NCBI GenBank assembly: GCA_947184155.2
Contig: CAMXCT020006562.1
Coordinates: forward strand, 334,288-398,287
Direction: 5' to 3'
Length of the DNA stretch: 64,000 nt
Origin: Cladocopium goreaui
Taxonomy: Eukaryota > Sar > Dinophyceae > Suessiales > Symbiodiniaceae
In this document: positions 1 to 12,800 of the stretch, piece after piece
Layout of the letters: each line of letters opens with the position of its first letter
Position numbering within the stretch: the first letter of the stretch is position 1
The notes under the pieces: generated by a model
Told to the model about the DNA's origin: nothing
What the model saw: the letters and a program-made list of their open reading frames with translations, nothing else
Databases searched by the model: none
Made by a program: the position numbers and the translations under genes

Positions 1-309
1 TATTCAAATATATGATTACATACTTCAATGCTTTAATGGTATTGCTCATGGTCTATTCCCTTTGTATAAAACCATGTGTTTTCCATACCTGGACCCCCTG
101 TACCCTGGAAAAAGGATGTTTTAAGGCATAAGTTTAGTACCTTTAACTATGTGTCTGGGGGTGGAGGGTTTGAAACATCGTTTCCTGCCTACCTGTGGCT
201 TCACCATGACCCAATCATCTCAGGCTTTTGGTCTTGGCTGTTCAAGAGCGGGGCATTGGCGTGGTGAGTTCCTGATCAAGAAGAATCATTGGATTGGAAG
301 GGACCTCCA

Positions 310-395
310 CGGGAAACCCTGTTTTTGACCATCAAATATATATGATATATATATATATATATGATGAATATAATATATATATATATATGTAATAG
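310..395. repeat. AT dinucleotide microsatellite
   Basis: Two nearly pure (AT)n runs separated by a short AT-rich spacer. The surrounding interval 1-780 shows no exon that I can support; its short open frames look like chance. Confidence 0.8.
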
Positions 396-682
396 CATTT
401 ATGATAACATGAAGCCAGTTGCTATACCCAGGTGACAGGGGTTACGCTAGGCTAAGTCACAGGGATGTGACTGGAGATGAGGAGATGAATTCATGGTGGA
501 ATTCCCCGTCAAACAGTCCATGTCTGGAAGACACTTACTGTAAATCTTCATGGAGAGCTTCAACAGAACAGAAACCGAAATTGTTTTAGGTTTGCTCACA
601 TGGACCCACATGTATATGTATTATATATAAAGGTATGTTTTATGTTTTTTGTTTTTTTTAAATATGTGGATAATAGTTCATA

Positions 683-760
683 TATACATATATACATAAA
701 TAATGTGTAATTATGAGGTATACATATATACATAAATAATGTGTAATTATGAGGTATATA
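683..760. repeat. 36-bp tandem duplication, AT-rich
   Basis: The unit, roughly atacatatatacataaataatg followed by tgtaattatgaggt, occurs twice in a row with a 36-bp spacing. It leads directly into the long TCTA microsatellite. Confidence 0.75.
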
Positions 761-785
761 TATATATACAGAAAATCTATCGATC

Positions 786-948
786 AATCTATATGTCTAA
801 TCTATCTATCTATATATCTATTTATCTATCTATCCATCCATCTATCTATCTATCTTTCTTTCTATCTATCTATCTATCTATCTATCTATCCATCTATCTA
901 TCTATCTATCTATCTATCTCTCTCTCTCTCTATCTATCTATCTCTCTC

Positions 949-1009
<61 letters not shown>

Positions 1010-1031
1010 CGATCGATCGATCGATCTATCG

Positions 1032-1069
<38 letters not shown>

Positions 1070-1075
1070 ATGTAT
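786..1075. repeat. (TCTA)n / (TCTC)n compound microsatellite
   Basis: About 290 bp of TCTA units interrupted by TCTC blocks and a short (GATC)n stretch. Long open frames exist in several phases only because the tetranucleotide lacks stops in those frames; they encode Ile/Tyr/Leu/Ser repeats and are not genes. Confidence 0.95.
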
Positions 1076-1099
1076 ATATGTGTATATGTGTCATTGGCT

Positions 1100-1172
1100 C
1101 TCGCACACGCACATACATCTCTATATACTCACATACATATATATATATACACATACATATATATATATACAT

Positions 1173-1204
<32 letters not shown>

Positions 1205-1262
1205 GTATATTTTATACATATATATATATATACATACATACATACATACATGTACGTATAAA
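1100..1262. repeat. AT/AC-rich microsatellite
   Basis: Runs of (AT)n, (CATA)n and (AC)n continue the simple-sequence block. No coding signal. Confidence 0.85.
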
Positions 1263-1467
1263 ACATTTAGAGATCAAGTTGGGCCCTGTCACATCCCAGC
1301 TGCCGATTTAAGGCTGGATAGACAACATGGTGGCAGAGGGCCAAGCTTGTGGCGTGATCTACATTGAATCGGTGTATTTCGCTGCTCTCAGCCTCTTGCC
1401 AGAGACAAAAGTCGGTTCGCAGCTGAAGTTTTTGTGAATTGAATGGATATTGGGGGAACGACTATAT

Positions 1468-1570
1468 CTGGTTGGTGGTTTGGAACATTTGTTTGTTTTT
1501 CCATATGTTCGGAATAGTCATCCCAACTGACCTTCATATTTTTCAGAAGGGTAGGTCAACCACCAACCAG
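1468..1570. mobile_element. Miniature element, family B
   Basis: About 103 bp with terminal inverted repeats CTGGTTGGTGGTT / AACCACCAACCAG. The interior is conserved across the family: ttggaacattt, ccatat..gggaat, cccaactga, and a right-hand segment catatttttcaga. At least seven further copies lie in the window. There is no coding capacity, so a MITE-like or introner-like element is inferred. Confidence 0.8.
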
Positions 1571-1600
1571 TTCAGTTGATTTTCATTTTTCCATGTTGTG

Positions 1601-1726
1601 TACAATGTGAGGCCCCCAAGATAGCTAAGTTGGTTTATAACTCCAATAACTATGGTTTATGGTACTTATAACTATAGTTACTGGGGCTTATAAACCAACT
1701 TATAACTGGGGGGGCCTCACATTGTA
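1601..1726. mobile_element. Miniature element, family F (hairpin)
   Basis: 126 bp whose ends form an inverted repeat: TACAATGTGAGGCCCCC at the left and its complement GGGGGCCTCACATTGTA at the right, followed inward by complementary AAGTTGGTTTATAACT-type arms. The loop holds short repeats of ataactatggtt. A diverged relative lies at 9625-9752. Confidence 0.8.
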
Positions 1727-1845
1727 GGATTCTGGACATCCGAGATATGTTTTGTTCCCCGTGTTGTGTCAATGTCCTGATCAAAGCTACCAAAAAATCA
1801 TGAAGTTTACCTGGGACCGTTTCGCTCATTGCTATGAGAAAAACC

Positions 1846-1953
1846 TACCCGCTGGTAAACAAATATAGTTATTGAACATGGCCATAGAAATAGTGAGTTT
1901 TCCCATTAAACATGATGATTTTCCATAGTTATTTGTATGTTTACCAGAGGGTA
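1846..1953. mobile_element. Miniature element, family A (copy 1)
   Basis: About 105 bp, nearly palindromic over its full length. The ends are variants of TACCCTCTGGTAAAC / GTTTACCAGAGGGTA and the core carries atagctat, ccattt and attaaaaatgg motifs. This is the commonest element of the window. No coding capacity. Confidence 0.85.
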
Positions 1954-3012
1954 TCACACAGAAAACCGTTTGTTTTCCTGATGAGGATCATATATATATA
2001 TCAAAACATGTTGTGTTCCGGCAAATTCTCACTGAAATCAACGACTTGCCAGGTATCACTTCGGTCGGCTATGGCATTTGGGCAGCACAGAATGGAGGGT
2101 GGGTAAACTTGGTTGAGCAGGTTAGCCTCTTGTAATTGAAGAGTTTACAAACGAAAATCACAGTTCTTAGTAGGTAGATGATCGAAATTCATTGAACTAA
2201 ATGGCTTCCATTTTCCATGGCTACAATCAAAATCGAATGGTATGTTGTTCCATAACTTGAATCTCCTCCATGTTTTTCCCACTAAACCATATTAAACCAG
2301 GATTTTGATCGGGGATGATGTCCATGTTTGAGTACCGGAGGGGATCTTGCGCCATGTTTTTTTCAGCACCGTCCTGCAGATTGGCCGTGTGTGTTGAAAC
2401 GAATTCCACTCGCCCCCGGCCCTTCATTTCTTTTAAAGTTGGGATTGCCCTGCACAAGCATATGATATGATATAATTACTTAATCTCTCTCTCTCTATAT
2501 ATATATACATATACATCACGTACAATTTTGAAATTAGTTACTAACGTGTTTGCAGTTCTGTGTGTAATATCTATGCAATGTGTTTTGCTGTTTGTTCCTT
2601 AGTTGAGATGGGGAATGGGACGGCCCTACATTTCACGCAGAGATTTTTGTTGGCAAGCACCTTCAGGCTGTTGGGGTCCGCGTGTTCGTCTGATAGAAGG
2701 AGAACTACAGTATATCTTGCTGTTGATGCATCCTTATTTCATTTTTTTTGGTGTCTACACTTTGTAGATATGTATACATACAATGAAACATGTATATATA
2801 TATATACACATTTTTTATCTATAATTGTGTGTGTGTGTTCGTTCCGAAGGTTTTCATGCTGACGCTGAGGCGATATCTTAGTTTCTCCCTTGGAACGCGC
2901 TTGCAACGCTTTCCTGCTGATTTTGGGGCAGTTGTTCGTGGCAAAGGCGGCATCCCCAGACCTGGATTGGTTAGCCTTTGGGAAACAAAACAGTTCGCTA
3001 TGGAAATTGTCC

Positions 3013-3165
3013 ATTTATAGATGAGTTATGATGATTTACCTATTAAAAATGGTGATCTACCTGTTAAAAAATGGTGATGTATGATGATTTACCTATTAAG
3101 AATGGTGATCTACAATGATCTACCTATAAAAAATGGTGATGTATGATGATTTACCTATTGAGGGT
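3013..3165. repeat. Tandem amplification of a family A internal segment
   Basis: Four to five units of the type gatttacctattaaaaatggtgat are repeated in tandem. The unit matches the inner arm of family A elements, so it looks like a local expansion of an element fragment. Confidence 0.65.
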
Positions 3166-3607
3166 GTGTTTGAACATGGGCTGTACCTCCAAATGTCATC
3201 AGTTTCATGGGGGACACATCGGAACAAAATATGATTAAGCATCAAACATTGGGTACCTTATTTTCAGAGAACTCCAAGTGGGTAACATCATGTTAGCTAT
3301 TTCGATCACCTCGAATGTTTACAGCTCCCCCACATGGCAGAAACACATATGGCGGTTTGTTTTGGCGTCCCTTGGTTAAATAGGGGGTCTCTCAGTTGTG
3401 CGATGATTTTGCTCCTTAGATACCCTGGGCTTGGCAGAGGAACAGCCACATCTAACGTCATATCTTGCTGATATGTCCCATGAAATATCCAAATCTACTC
3501 CAGCTGTATCCAGCTGTTTAAACCTCCATTTTAGCTGCTTAAATCCAGCTTCAGCGTAAAATCCCATAACATGTGTTGGTCTAATGCCATTTATATATAT
3601 ATATATA

Positions 3608-3713
3608 TGGTGGTTTCCTAAAAAATAGGGGTACCCCTAGTTCTCATCCATTTATAGATGGGATTTTCCATTATAAACGATGCTATTACCCCCATGACTT
3701 AGGAAACATCCAT
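3608..3713. mobile_element. Miniature element, family E
   Basis: About 105 bp bounded by GGTGGTTTCCTAAAA / ACTTAGGAAACATCC inverted ends, with a second inner inverted part around ggggtacccc and atccatttat. Related copies lie at 14089-14196, 17838-17939, 34344-34431 and 46683-46770. Confidence 0.65.
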
Positions 3714-4499
3714 ATATCTATCTCCATGATCTCAGCATCCACGACTGAGATCTGCGCGGACGTGACATGGCTCACGTCGCTGCACAATCTGGAAGAAACC
3801 AAGTCTCTTGGGCCTGCGGAGGAAGGATTAGGCTCTGGTAATGACTAACATAGCTATGGAAAATGATGATTCAATGATTTACCTATTAAAAAAATGATTC
3901 CAAAAAATGATGCTGTTAGAAAAATGGATTGGCATTGGTTTAAGGGAAATTTATGAACCAGATTTTTTTCGCCCCATGATCTGAAAATGGCAAAATCGAT
4001 GGTTTCCGGTTTCGATTTTCCTAAAACCAATCCATTGATGTTAGCAACGAAACCACTCATCCCCAAATGGCTAATCATGAAGGAATTGGACGATTTTTAG
4101 GTGGTTTTTAGGTGATGAGATGATGATTTGTTTGGGGCTGTAGGGGGGCAATCGTCTGCAAATGGCCGAAACTGCCGAAACTGGCACTTGGAGGATCATC
4201 CCGTTTAGTAACTGGGTGGTTTCATCATGCGCACAATCTATTTAGTAACTGGAATGACCCCCCAAAAAAGGGCCTGAAAGCCCAGCGGCTTGCAGATTCA
4301 GTATGTGTTTTCCGGTTTGATGGGAATTTCCATGGGAATTTCCACAAAAAAACACTAAGAATTAGAGGTTTACCAGGGATGATGTTTTAGTAGCATATTA
4401 GCCATCCATCTTGGGTACCATTGATGGTGGGTTTTGTCAATTATCATGACTATAATATATTGTCATTGTATGCAGATGGATAGATCGATGGATAGATAA

Positions 4500-4640
4500 A
4501 TAAGCTGACAATCATACATAGGTAATAATAATAAAAATGGAAATAATGATAATATTACAATAAAAAAACATAATAATAATAATAATAACAATCATTTTTA
4601 TTATTATAACAATAAAAATGTATATATATATATACATAGC
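4500..4640. repeat. AAT/ATT trinucleotide-rich low complexity
   Basis: A stretch dominated by (AAT)n, (ATT)n and a terminal (AT)n run. The open frame on the minus strand across it encodes Ile-rich low complexity and is not taken as a gene. Confidence 0.7.
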
Positions 4641-6163
4641 TACTTGTAAAATAAACAGACTGAGATATATGTTGCAACATTTTCCAAAACAATCACCCAG
4701 TGTTTGTAGGTAAATATACCATACATGCAGTACCATATGAGTCATATGTATGTCTGGGGATCTTATGTCATATTACTGGGGATCGAACATGGCAATGTCA
4801 GAATGCCGCACTTACAGATGATTTTTCATGAACAAATGTCATTTATGACTGTCATTTGCCAGGTTTGATTACCAGAGGGCATCCCAATGCGACCAACTAC
4901 AGTTACCCAGATGAATTCATCATCATTAACCATCGTTCACCCAAGAAGTGTAAATTGTTATTCTCCATCACTATTGAACATGAATTACAATTAAATGGTG
5001 ATGGAGAGAGAGAGAGAGAGATATATATATATATATTGTTATCACCATTGCAAGAGAGATTGTTATCACCATTGCAATTGCCTATTAGTCATCATTAAGC
5101 ATCATTAACCGATGATTAATAGCCAATTGAACCCAATTTACTCATGATGATATATAGGTAACAAAAAAAAAACAATTTCCAAACTATTGACTCATATGAA
5201 TCCCAATCTGTTTCTCCCAATCTGTTTCCCTTTCCCCAGCCTCCCAGGAATCAGTCGCAGAAGGCTCAAACATCGGTGGCCTTGAAACACCTTCAGGTGG
5301 CCCCGGTGGCTTCCGGTTAAAACCGACGAAGACCTGGTGGATCTCACCAGGATTTTACGTTACGAGCGGTTGCCATACAACGGTTGCCATGTATAACTGG
5401 TGATTAATTGCGATTTATGATGGTTAATTATGGTTAATCATGGGTAATAATGGTTAATGATGTTGGTTAATGGTGATTAATGACTGCTTGGTGGTTTGGA
5501 ACATTTTTTCCCATACATTGGTAATAATAATCCCAACCAGAGTGTTTTTTGTGTTTTTTTGGCGTGACTTCTTGATTTTCTTATGGGGAACACAAAAAAC
5601 ATGTTTGAACATGATATAATTTGGAAGACCGGGGAACATGTTTGAGTTGTTTAGAGTCCTAAAAAGCCATGTGCACTTCCACCACAAGCGACCTTCATCT
5701 CGTCATGAACTGTTTATTCAGCAGTTGGTTTACTCCATTTGACAGGATATCATGTAGTAACTAAGCATGGGGTAAATCAATGTAAATCATACGGTTTCAG
5801 TAGGGACGGCAACAGTATCTTCGAACATGGCAACCAACCCATAAATTTTCTTGGAAACTCGTAAGCTTCCAACTGCAATGATGCCATAATCGCCAAATGC
5901 GCTAAACGGCGCCCTAAACCATCCCTAATCTCACTATAGATGGGTTGCAACTACCATTTTGAATGGTAACAAACCCATGGTTCCCGGTTGTCCCGTAAAG
6001 ACCCGGCTCACACGGCCGAAACCGGGCGTCAGGTGCCAATGGAACTCACTGAGCGAGCGGGGAAACTCAGCACTGCCAGTTGTGGGACCTGGGCCCTGGT
6101 CACGCGACGTCGCTGGGTTCAATCCATAAATGAGCCCCCCAAAGAAACAATCCTTTGAAAGGT

Positions 6164-6264
6164 CTGGTTAGTGGTTTGGAACATTTTTTTATTTTTCCAT
6201 AGATTGGGAATAATCATTCCAACTGACGAACTCATATTTTTCAGATAGGTATACCACCAACCAG
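6164..6264. mobile_element. Miniature element, family B
   Basis: Full copy with ends CTGGTTAGTGGTTTGG and ATACCACCAACCAG and the conserved ccatagattgggaataat and catatttttcaga segments. It ends about 160 bp upstream of the first resolved exon of gene A. Confidence 0.8.
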
Positions 6265-6427
6265 AGGTGTTCCTTTTCCAGTGATAAGTTGGTTCATAAC
6301 CCCCATTGACTATATATAATGGAAAAAAATAATTGAATCATAGCCATATATCAACACCAACTTCGGCATCTATGGGGCGCCCGCTTCTGTTCGCTACAGG
6401 TTTGCCACATGCCTTGCACACCGCCAG

Positions 6428-6520
6428 GTCTTGGCTTATCAGAGCTTTGTACAGCACGTGCATCGGGAGGAGGATTTGGATCAACCTGCCTTTCATGGCC
6501 TCTCAACACCCCTCATGCAG
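6428..6520 (+). CDS. Gene A exon: C-linker-like segment
   Basis: 31 codons between acceptor CCGCCAG and donor CAG|GCACTGG. The in-frame reading contains VHREEDLDQPAFHGLSTPLM. The next exon continues in phase 0, so this intron (6521-7320) is GC-AG. The frame stays open after the donor to a stop at 6727, but the family match ends at the donor. Confidence 0.6.
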
Positions 6521-9500
6521 GCACTGGGGAAGGGATGGGAGGGTTATGGGAAAACTCGTGCGGAACTATCGGAAAGGTGGTTAAGACAGTTTCCTGACCA
6601 AGGGGATGCGCTGGGCCATTTGGAGCCCATGAGGCAAGGATCATGGAAAGCAATACATGTGGAGCCAAGAAGTATCCAATACTCTGAAATTCATTGGCTA
6701 GTGTGGCTGTCGACACTCAAGCAATGAGTTTGAACCAATCTAAATGGTAACCCCTGTTCCGTTGCTTCTGGACAATTCCAAGGTGCTGAAACTGTCACTG
6801 CTTTCTCTGTGGCCTTTGTGAGCACGGGTCACATTCTTTGACTCGGTTTGCTGGGAAAATAATATTTGATGTCATACATCACAATATAAATCACCATAAA
6901 TCACCATACATCATAGTATAAGTCACCATAAATCACTTCGATGATTTCCCATGAATGATTTCAGTGACATTTCCATGTCAGCAACTTTTGCCCAGAGTTC
7001 TGACCACCCCAGTCATCGAACTCCGATTCCCATCAGCTTGTGATACCTCCCGAAAAAAGCCCCTTGTTAGCATTGTATTGTCCCACCCTTGGGGCCAAAA
7101 CATATACCATACATCCCACTTACAAACACCTGGCAATATTTGCAAACTAAGAAGTAGTGTCAGAATGTTATCATCCAGTTTTTACATATATATATATACT
7201 TTGTTAAAAAATGAACTAGTATACGGACAGCATAGGCATAGACTCGGAAAGGTGAAACAAAAACACATTGGGACTCCTCCATCGCCGACCACCGCAGCTT
7301 CGCGCTTAGCTTATCGGCAGGAATTGAGACTAGCGGCCTACCGGAAACTCATCCTGAAGGCTCCCTTCTTGCGTGAGCAAAAGAAACACGCGGCTTGGTG
7401 CTAGAACATAACAGGGCCATGAAAAAAACGAGAAGTCCAGGTTGCGTTGATAGGTTTGTTGCGGGATGTATGGTTGTGTAAATGTGTTTTTGCTGTTTTT
7501 TTTTTGACATATTGGTTAGATACATTTATACCTTCATATCCATACAGACGTTTCATAAGAAACTTGCATAATTAGTTTGCTTGTATGAAATATGGTCAAG
7601 CATGTTCATTTGCATACTATGTGCTGGGTACCATGTCGTACCTGTATGGTATACACCATAGGATTGTCCATGTCTAGCCACAGTTCATGTATATTGTATT
7701 CATAGTATTAGATAAATGAAGTGCATATGTGCGGTTCGTGCACCGTGAAGTGGATAAAGTTAAGCAACGTTAACAGAATCAAGCCATTTCAGGGCCTGAC
7801 TGACTCCGATCTTCGTTGGTAGGCTATATTGTAATTCACCACTTCACCCCCATACATACCCCCAACAAATAGCATTCGCATGATCATCACCATCTATGTA
7901 TTGTTATAAAATATCATCCCTATTCACAGAAAAAAACATGGAGATAAAACAATTGCTGCAGTTCGCCTCGTTTTTTGTTGGAGATGAGGAGATACATGAA
8001 ATTTGCCAACTTCTTTTCGTATATACAGTATATATATAATATACAGTATACATATATATATATAATAATTATAATATAATACACCACATAATATATGCAT
8101 GCACTTATTCTACAACCAAAACCATGAATAACCAGTTATAACTGTCTACAACTGGCATAAAATATGCGGATGGGTACAACTCACCATTGGATTCAACCAA
8201 ACAAAACCTACTGGTTGTTGCTGGTAAATATTCGCCCTATGAGGTTTAACAACATTCGGGGAGGTTATCCAATTATATTCCATGTCATATCCATATCATA
8301 TGCCATAAAATATCCGACGTCACATGGACCTGTTGTGAGTGATGGACCTGATGGACCTGATGGACCTGATGGACCTGTGAAAAACCAACACGACAACACG
8401 ACCTGTCGACCTGGACCTACGCATAGATTGACGGCAGCGTCACCGAGGTGATCTCTATGATGGTCAGCAGTTTGAGTGACTTGATCTATCTCCCTGCTGA
8501 CTTCATCGTTTGTAGTGGCACCTTGGTGCGGAAAAATCTGGACTCTGGGGAATCTGGGGAATCTGGGGAATCCGGTGGCGGAAAGCAGAAAAGCAGAAAA
8601 GAAAGGGGATGAAGAAAAGTGACTTGGAGAATCCGATCATGTTTCGATCATCAATTTTGATGAGTAAAACTTTGTGATGATCTGATGGCATCTTTTTGGC
8701 AGTACATTATGAAAGGAAGTGCATATTCTTTGGAAGGTATGTAAGATTTGTATGGATTTGCCATGGTTGGCTTCAGTCGGTTAAGTTGGTTTCTGGCCGT
8801 TGTGAAAAGCCAAGCTTTGGCCTGTGGCCAGTGACACCAGTGACAGCAGAAGGCTCTGGAGGAGTTGCCTCACTTAAATATCCTTAAATCATCTTAAATC
8901 GGCCATGTTCATCATACCATGACCATCATGACCCATTCTGGTGATCAAAATTAGTGACAGTACTACTGAAACCCTTGGCACCGTGAATGAAACCGGCAGC
9001 CGGCCTGGCACCATGGATTTTGACTGATTTTGTTGGAAGGTCCCGGCATTAGCACCTCGCTGCCCGCGATGTCGCGCCTAAGGTGATACTGGCCGCGAAC
9101 TGTTTTTCATGCGCCGGGGTGTGGCAGGTCAGGGCCTGGTCGGAGGGGGATCTAAGATGATCAACGTGGAAAGGCAGATGCCTCCATTTACCCTCTGGTA
9201 ATTTAACATAGCTATGGAAAATCACCATTTTTAATGGGAAAATCCACTGTAAATGACCATTTTCAATAGCTATGTTAGTTTACCAGAGGGTATCATCATT
9301 TATCTTCATTTATCATCATTTCTCCCTTCCAGATGAACTATAATTCTCATGTTCAAATGGCTAAATATTGACGTCTAGATTTCCAACAGGGGATTTCTTG
9401 AAACGGAGGATCCCCAAGTCGCCAAAAAGGTCATGACTTGGATGATTTGGGGAGGCCAGAGCTGGGTGCCAGGTGTGTACCCCAGTGGCCCCGAGTGCCC

Positions 9501-9849
9501 ACCGGTCTGGGGTGAGAGTTCGGAAGTGGCCGCCACTTGGTGCGGAATGGCGCGGATGGAAAAGGGGGTTCCAAGAGATGTTTTTGGTGGACGTTTGAAG
9601 CCAGCGATAAGTTCGTTTCAAACATTTTGTAACATGTTATGACTCCAATGACTATGGCTATCTATGGTAAGTCCAATAACTATGACTAATTATGGTTTAT
9701 GAATGTTTATGATACGTATAAATATACATTATATCTGGGGGCCATTGTAGGGGGATTGAATCAGAATTAGGGGCTCAACATGATTCAACAGTAACTACAC
9801 TTGGATCACTTGGGATCAGTGACTCGAATGGGGGATTTAGCACCCATAC

Positions 9850-9880
<31 letters not shown>

Positions 9881-12800
9881 GGTAAATTATAACGACCTCA
9901 CTGCGACCTCACTCGAATCATGGTTAATAAGGGGAATCATCCCCAAATGGCCTTAATTCAGGTTAATGAAATATTATAATTTATCCATATATATAAATAT
10001 CCCCCCCAACATTTTGAAGGACAAAGGCGATGCCGACCACGTTACCCAGAAAAACAACGACGCCAAAGAAGAGGACAAGAATGCTGCTGACTACCAAAAA
10101 TCAAAACGTGCACACAGAAATTGCAAAAGTGTGTTGCGAAAAGGAAGATGATGACGATCTCTGAGGAGGATCAAAGCGAAAGCTGCCTTCGACCTAAGCC
10201 CATTTTGGCTGAACAAATATACGTATATATTTTGATGGGAATTTGATCAGCAAAACGCAAGGGATTTAACACCAACTATTGCTGACTGAAAAATGGGTAT
10301 ACACGGTAACTGCCTAAAATGGGGATTGAGTCAACAATCACTGGGGATATCGCTGGACAGCGCCAGGGAGTTAACACATGAGTGGGAAGACATTAATTTA
10401 AATTTAAGCAGTTAAACGTTGGATTTAAGGAACAAAAATTGGTAATCAAGGTGCACTTATCAAACCAAAATCCAGAATGAGGAGTTAATGAATAAACAAT
10501 GATATTTAACCAACGAACCAGTTATATCAGCAAAACAGGGAAATTCACTGGACAACTAAAGGATGTCAACAACCAAGAAACAACCTGCTAAAGTTGGGAT
10601 TTGACTCACCTGCGCATCGGGTCAACAAAAATTGTCCTATGAACCAAGCAGCATGATATTTGATGGATCTATATCCAACAATGTGAGCTTTGTTTTTTCC
10701 AGTAATCATAAATGGCTTGCTTATTTTGGTGTTTCACTATTTTCAAATTTTCAAACCAACCATAGTGATAGTTGATGAGACATATAATCCCTTCCTCCTA
10801 ATACTAAACCCCCCCCCTAATACAAAACACGGCAGGTAGTTTTTAGTATTAGGGGGGTATTTATTATTAGGGAACCAAATCGAAGTCATGTTAATTAATT
10901 AATTAAATTTCCTTATATAACGCAATTAAAATATTGCCAAAAATGGCAGTTCGAAGCTTACCCCTAATACTAAATTAAAACCCTTAATACTAAAAACTAT
11001 TTTTTCCGATCTCAAAATCAATTAAATTTCCTTATATAACGCAATTAAAATATTGCCAAAAATGGCAGTTCGAAGCTTACCCCTAATACTAAATTAAAAC
11101 CCTTAATACTAAAAACTATTTTTTCCGATCTCAAAATCAATTAAATTTCCTTATATAACGCAATTAAAATATTGCCAAAAATGGCAGTTCGAAGCTTACC
11201 CCTAATACTAAATTAAAACCCTTAATACTAAAAACTATTTTTTCCGATCTCAAAATCAATTAAATTTCCTTATATAACGCAATTAAAATATTGCCAAAAA
11301 TGGCAGTTCGAAGCTTACCCCTAATACTAAATTAAAACCCTTAATACTAAAAACTATTTTTTCCGATCTCAATATCAATTAAATTTCTTTATATAACGCA
11401 ATTAAAATATTGCCAAAAATGGCAGTTCGAAGCTTACCCCTAATACTAAATTAAAACCCTTAATACTAAAAACTATTTTTTCCGATCTCAAAATCAATTA
11501 AATTTCCTTATATAACGCAATTAAAATATTGCCAAAAATGGCAGTTAGAAGCTTACCCCTAATTGCTAGAGTAGCTAGGCAGCTTGGAGTGAGGGATTGG
11601 GACTAGGCCCCCCTAATACTAAACACCCCGGGGTGAACTAGTTTTTAGTATTAGGGGGAGAACCCACAAATGGTAGGTTGATTTTTAAATTGTTTTTTAA
11701 AGGGGATCAATTAAAAGTCAAATTGGCCAAACTGAAATTTTCGGAAATTGGAGATGGATGCCTGTTTTTAGTATTAGGGGGACGTTTAGTATTAGGAGGA
11801 AGGGATTATATATATATAACCTCCCATCATGAAGAAATCTTGTGAGCTAACAATAAAGCAATGGGGGGGTGGATTAAACCAGCCATAGTCAACAAACACC
11901 TGGATGCCAGTTTTTTTGGGATCCCATTCATGGGGAGTTGTGCCATGCTGATACATGTGAAATGTCCATGCCTATACCAACCATGTGCTTAGTTGCATGA
12001 TTATCCGATTACGTGGCCTGGTAAACATACAAAAAGCTATTGAAAATAGCCATTTATAGTGGATTTATCCATTAAAAATAGTTATGTTTGTTTACCAGAG
12101 GGTAGTCTTCCGGAAGCAAACTTAAGTGGATTGGACGCGTGTTACCCGATTGAAATGAGGTTTATCGGAGCTAAAATGCTGACTGAACAGCTGTCACATG
12201 CTGTCACATTTGTACTGTCATATCGATATTTCTTGGAATATACTTCATTCACCACTCATTTACTCATGTTCCATCTTCGTTCAAAGAGTTACTAACCTTC
12301 TTATTCATAATCCACTAATATCCCCTTCCCCCTGATACAAAACACCCCCAAACGAAACCATGGTTTAGTAGGAAATTTCCACATACTTGGAGCTATTTAG
12401 GGGGTGTTTATCATTAGGGGGATGGGATTAGTGGATGATGGATGAAGGTTAGTAACTCTTCACCATTAGTACTATAGAATAGATTAGTAACTCTAAGTAA
12501 CATATTATATAGTACTACATATTTTACTAATTCCAACATATTCCAACATTTTCCGACTTACTATTAGCCTCACTGTCAGTTCTACTACGTACTACTATTG
12601 GTCAATAGCCACTATTATACATAGTTAGTATTCCACTAGTAGTTCATATTAACCAATAGTATTCCAACATAAGTACTATATTCGTTAACATATTACTTCA
12701 ACCCCTTAACATAGGTACTACCCTCTGGTAATTTAACATAGCTATGGAAAATCACCATTTTTAGTGGGAAAACTCACTATAAATGGCCATTTTCAATAGC

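Larger units (their letters stand above)
1954..6163. other. AT-rich stretch with unresolved candidate exons
   Basis: Mostly AT-rich with simple repeats near 2490, 4500-4640 and 5000-5040. Short GC-richer islands look exon-like but could not be linked by phase: 2371-2458, 2866-2975, 3738-3838, 5240-5345 and 5990-6118 on the + strand. They could be 5' exons of gene A, for example the channel membrane part, but I see no S4 or pore signature and make no call. Confidence 0.3.

Noticed and set aside
739..1311. Long open frames of 170-190 codons
   Set aside because: They are translations of a TCTA/TCTC and AT microsatellite, open only because the repeat has no stop in those frames.
6000..6122. Minus-strand 62-codon frame in a GC-rich patch
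   Set aside because: A + frame of similar length is equally open and neither has a recognisable family; left as an unresolved exon candidate.
8696..8740. Reading YIMKGSAYSLE after a CAG, similar to a cNBD strand
   Set aside because: The exon at 9083-9127 already supplies this strand (GRELFFMRRG) with matching phase, so this is most likely coincidence.
10020..10110. Hydrophobic minus-strand reading that resembles a membrane helix (LFFGVVVFLGNVVGIA)
   Set aside because: The + strand is also open with charged residues, no splice sites fit either strand, and gene A runs on +. A single helix-like stretch is too little.
10190..10215. Partial match to the dinoflagellate spliced leader (cattttggct within agcccattttggctgaac)
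   Set aside because: Only about ten consecutive bases agree, there is an extra C, and the match lies inside a gene A intron; likely chance. An alignment of genomic leader relicts would decide.
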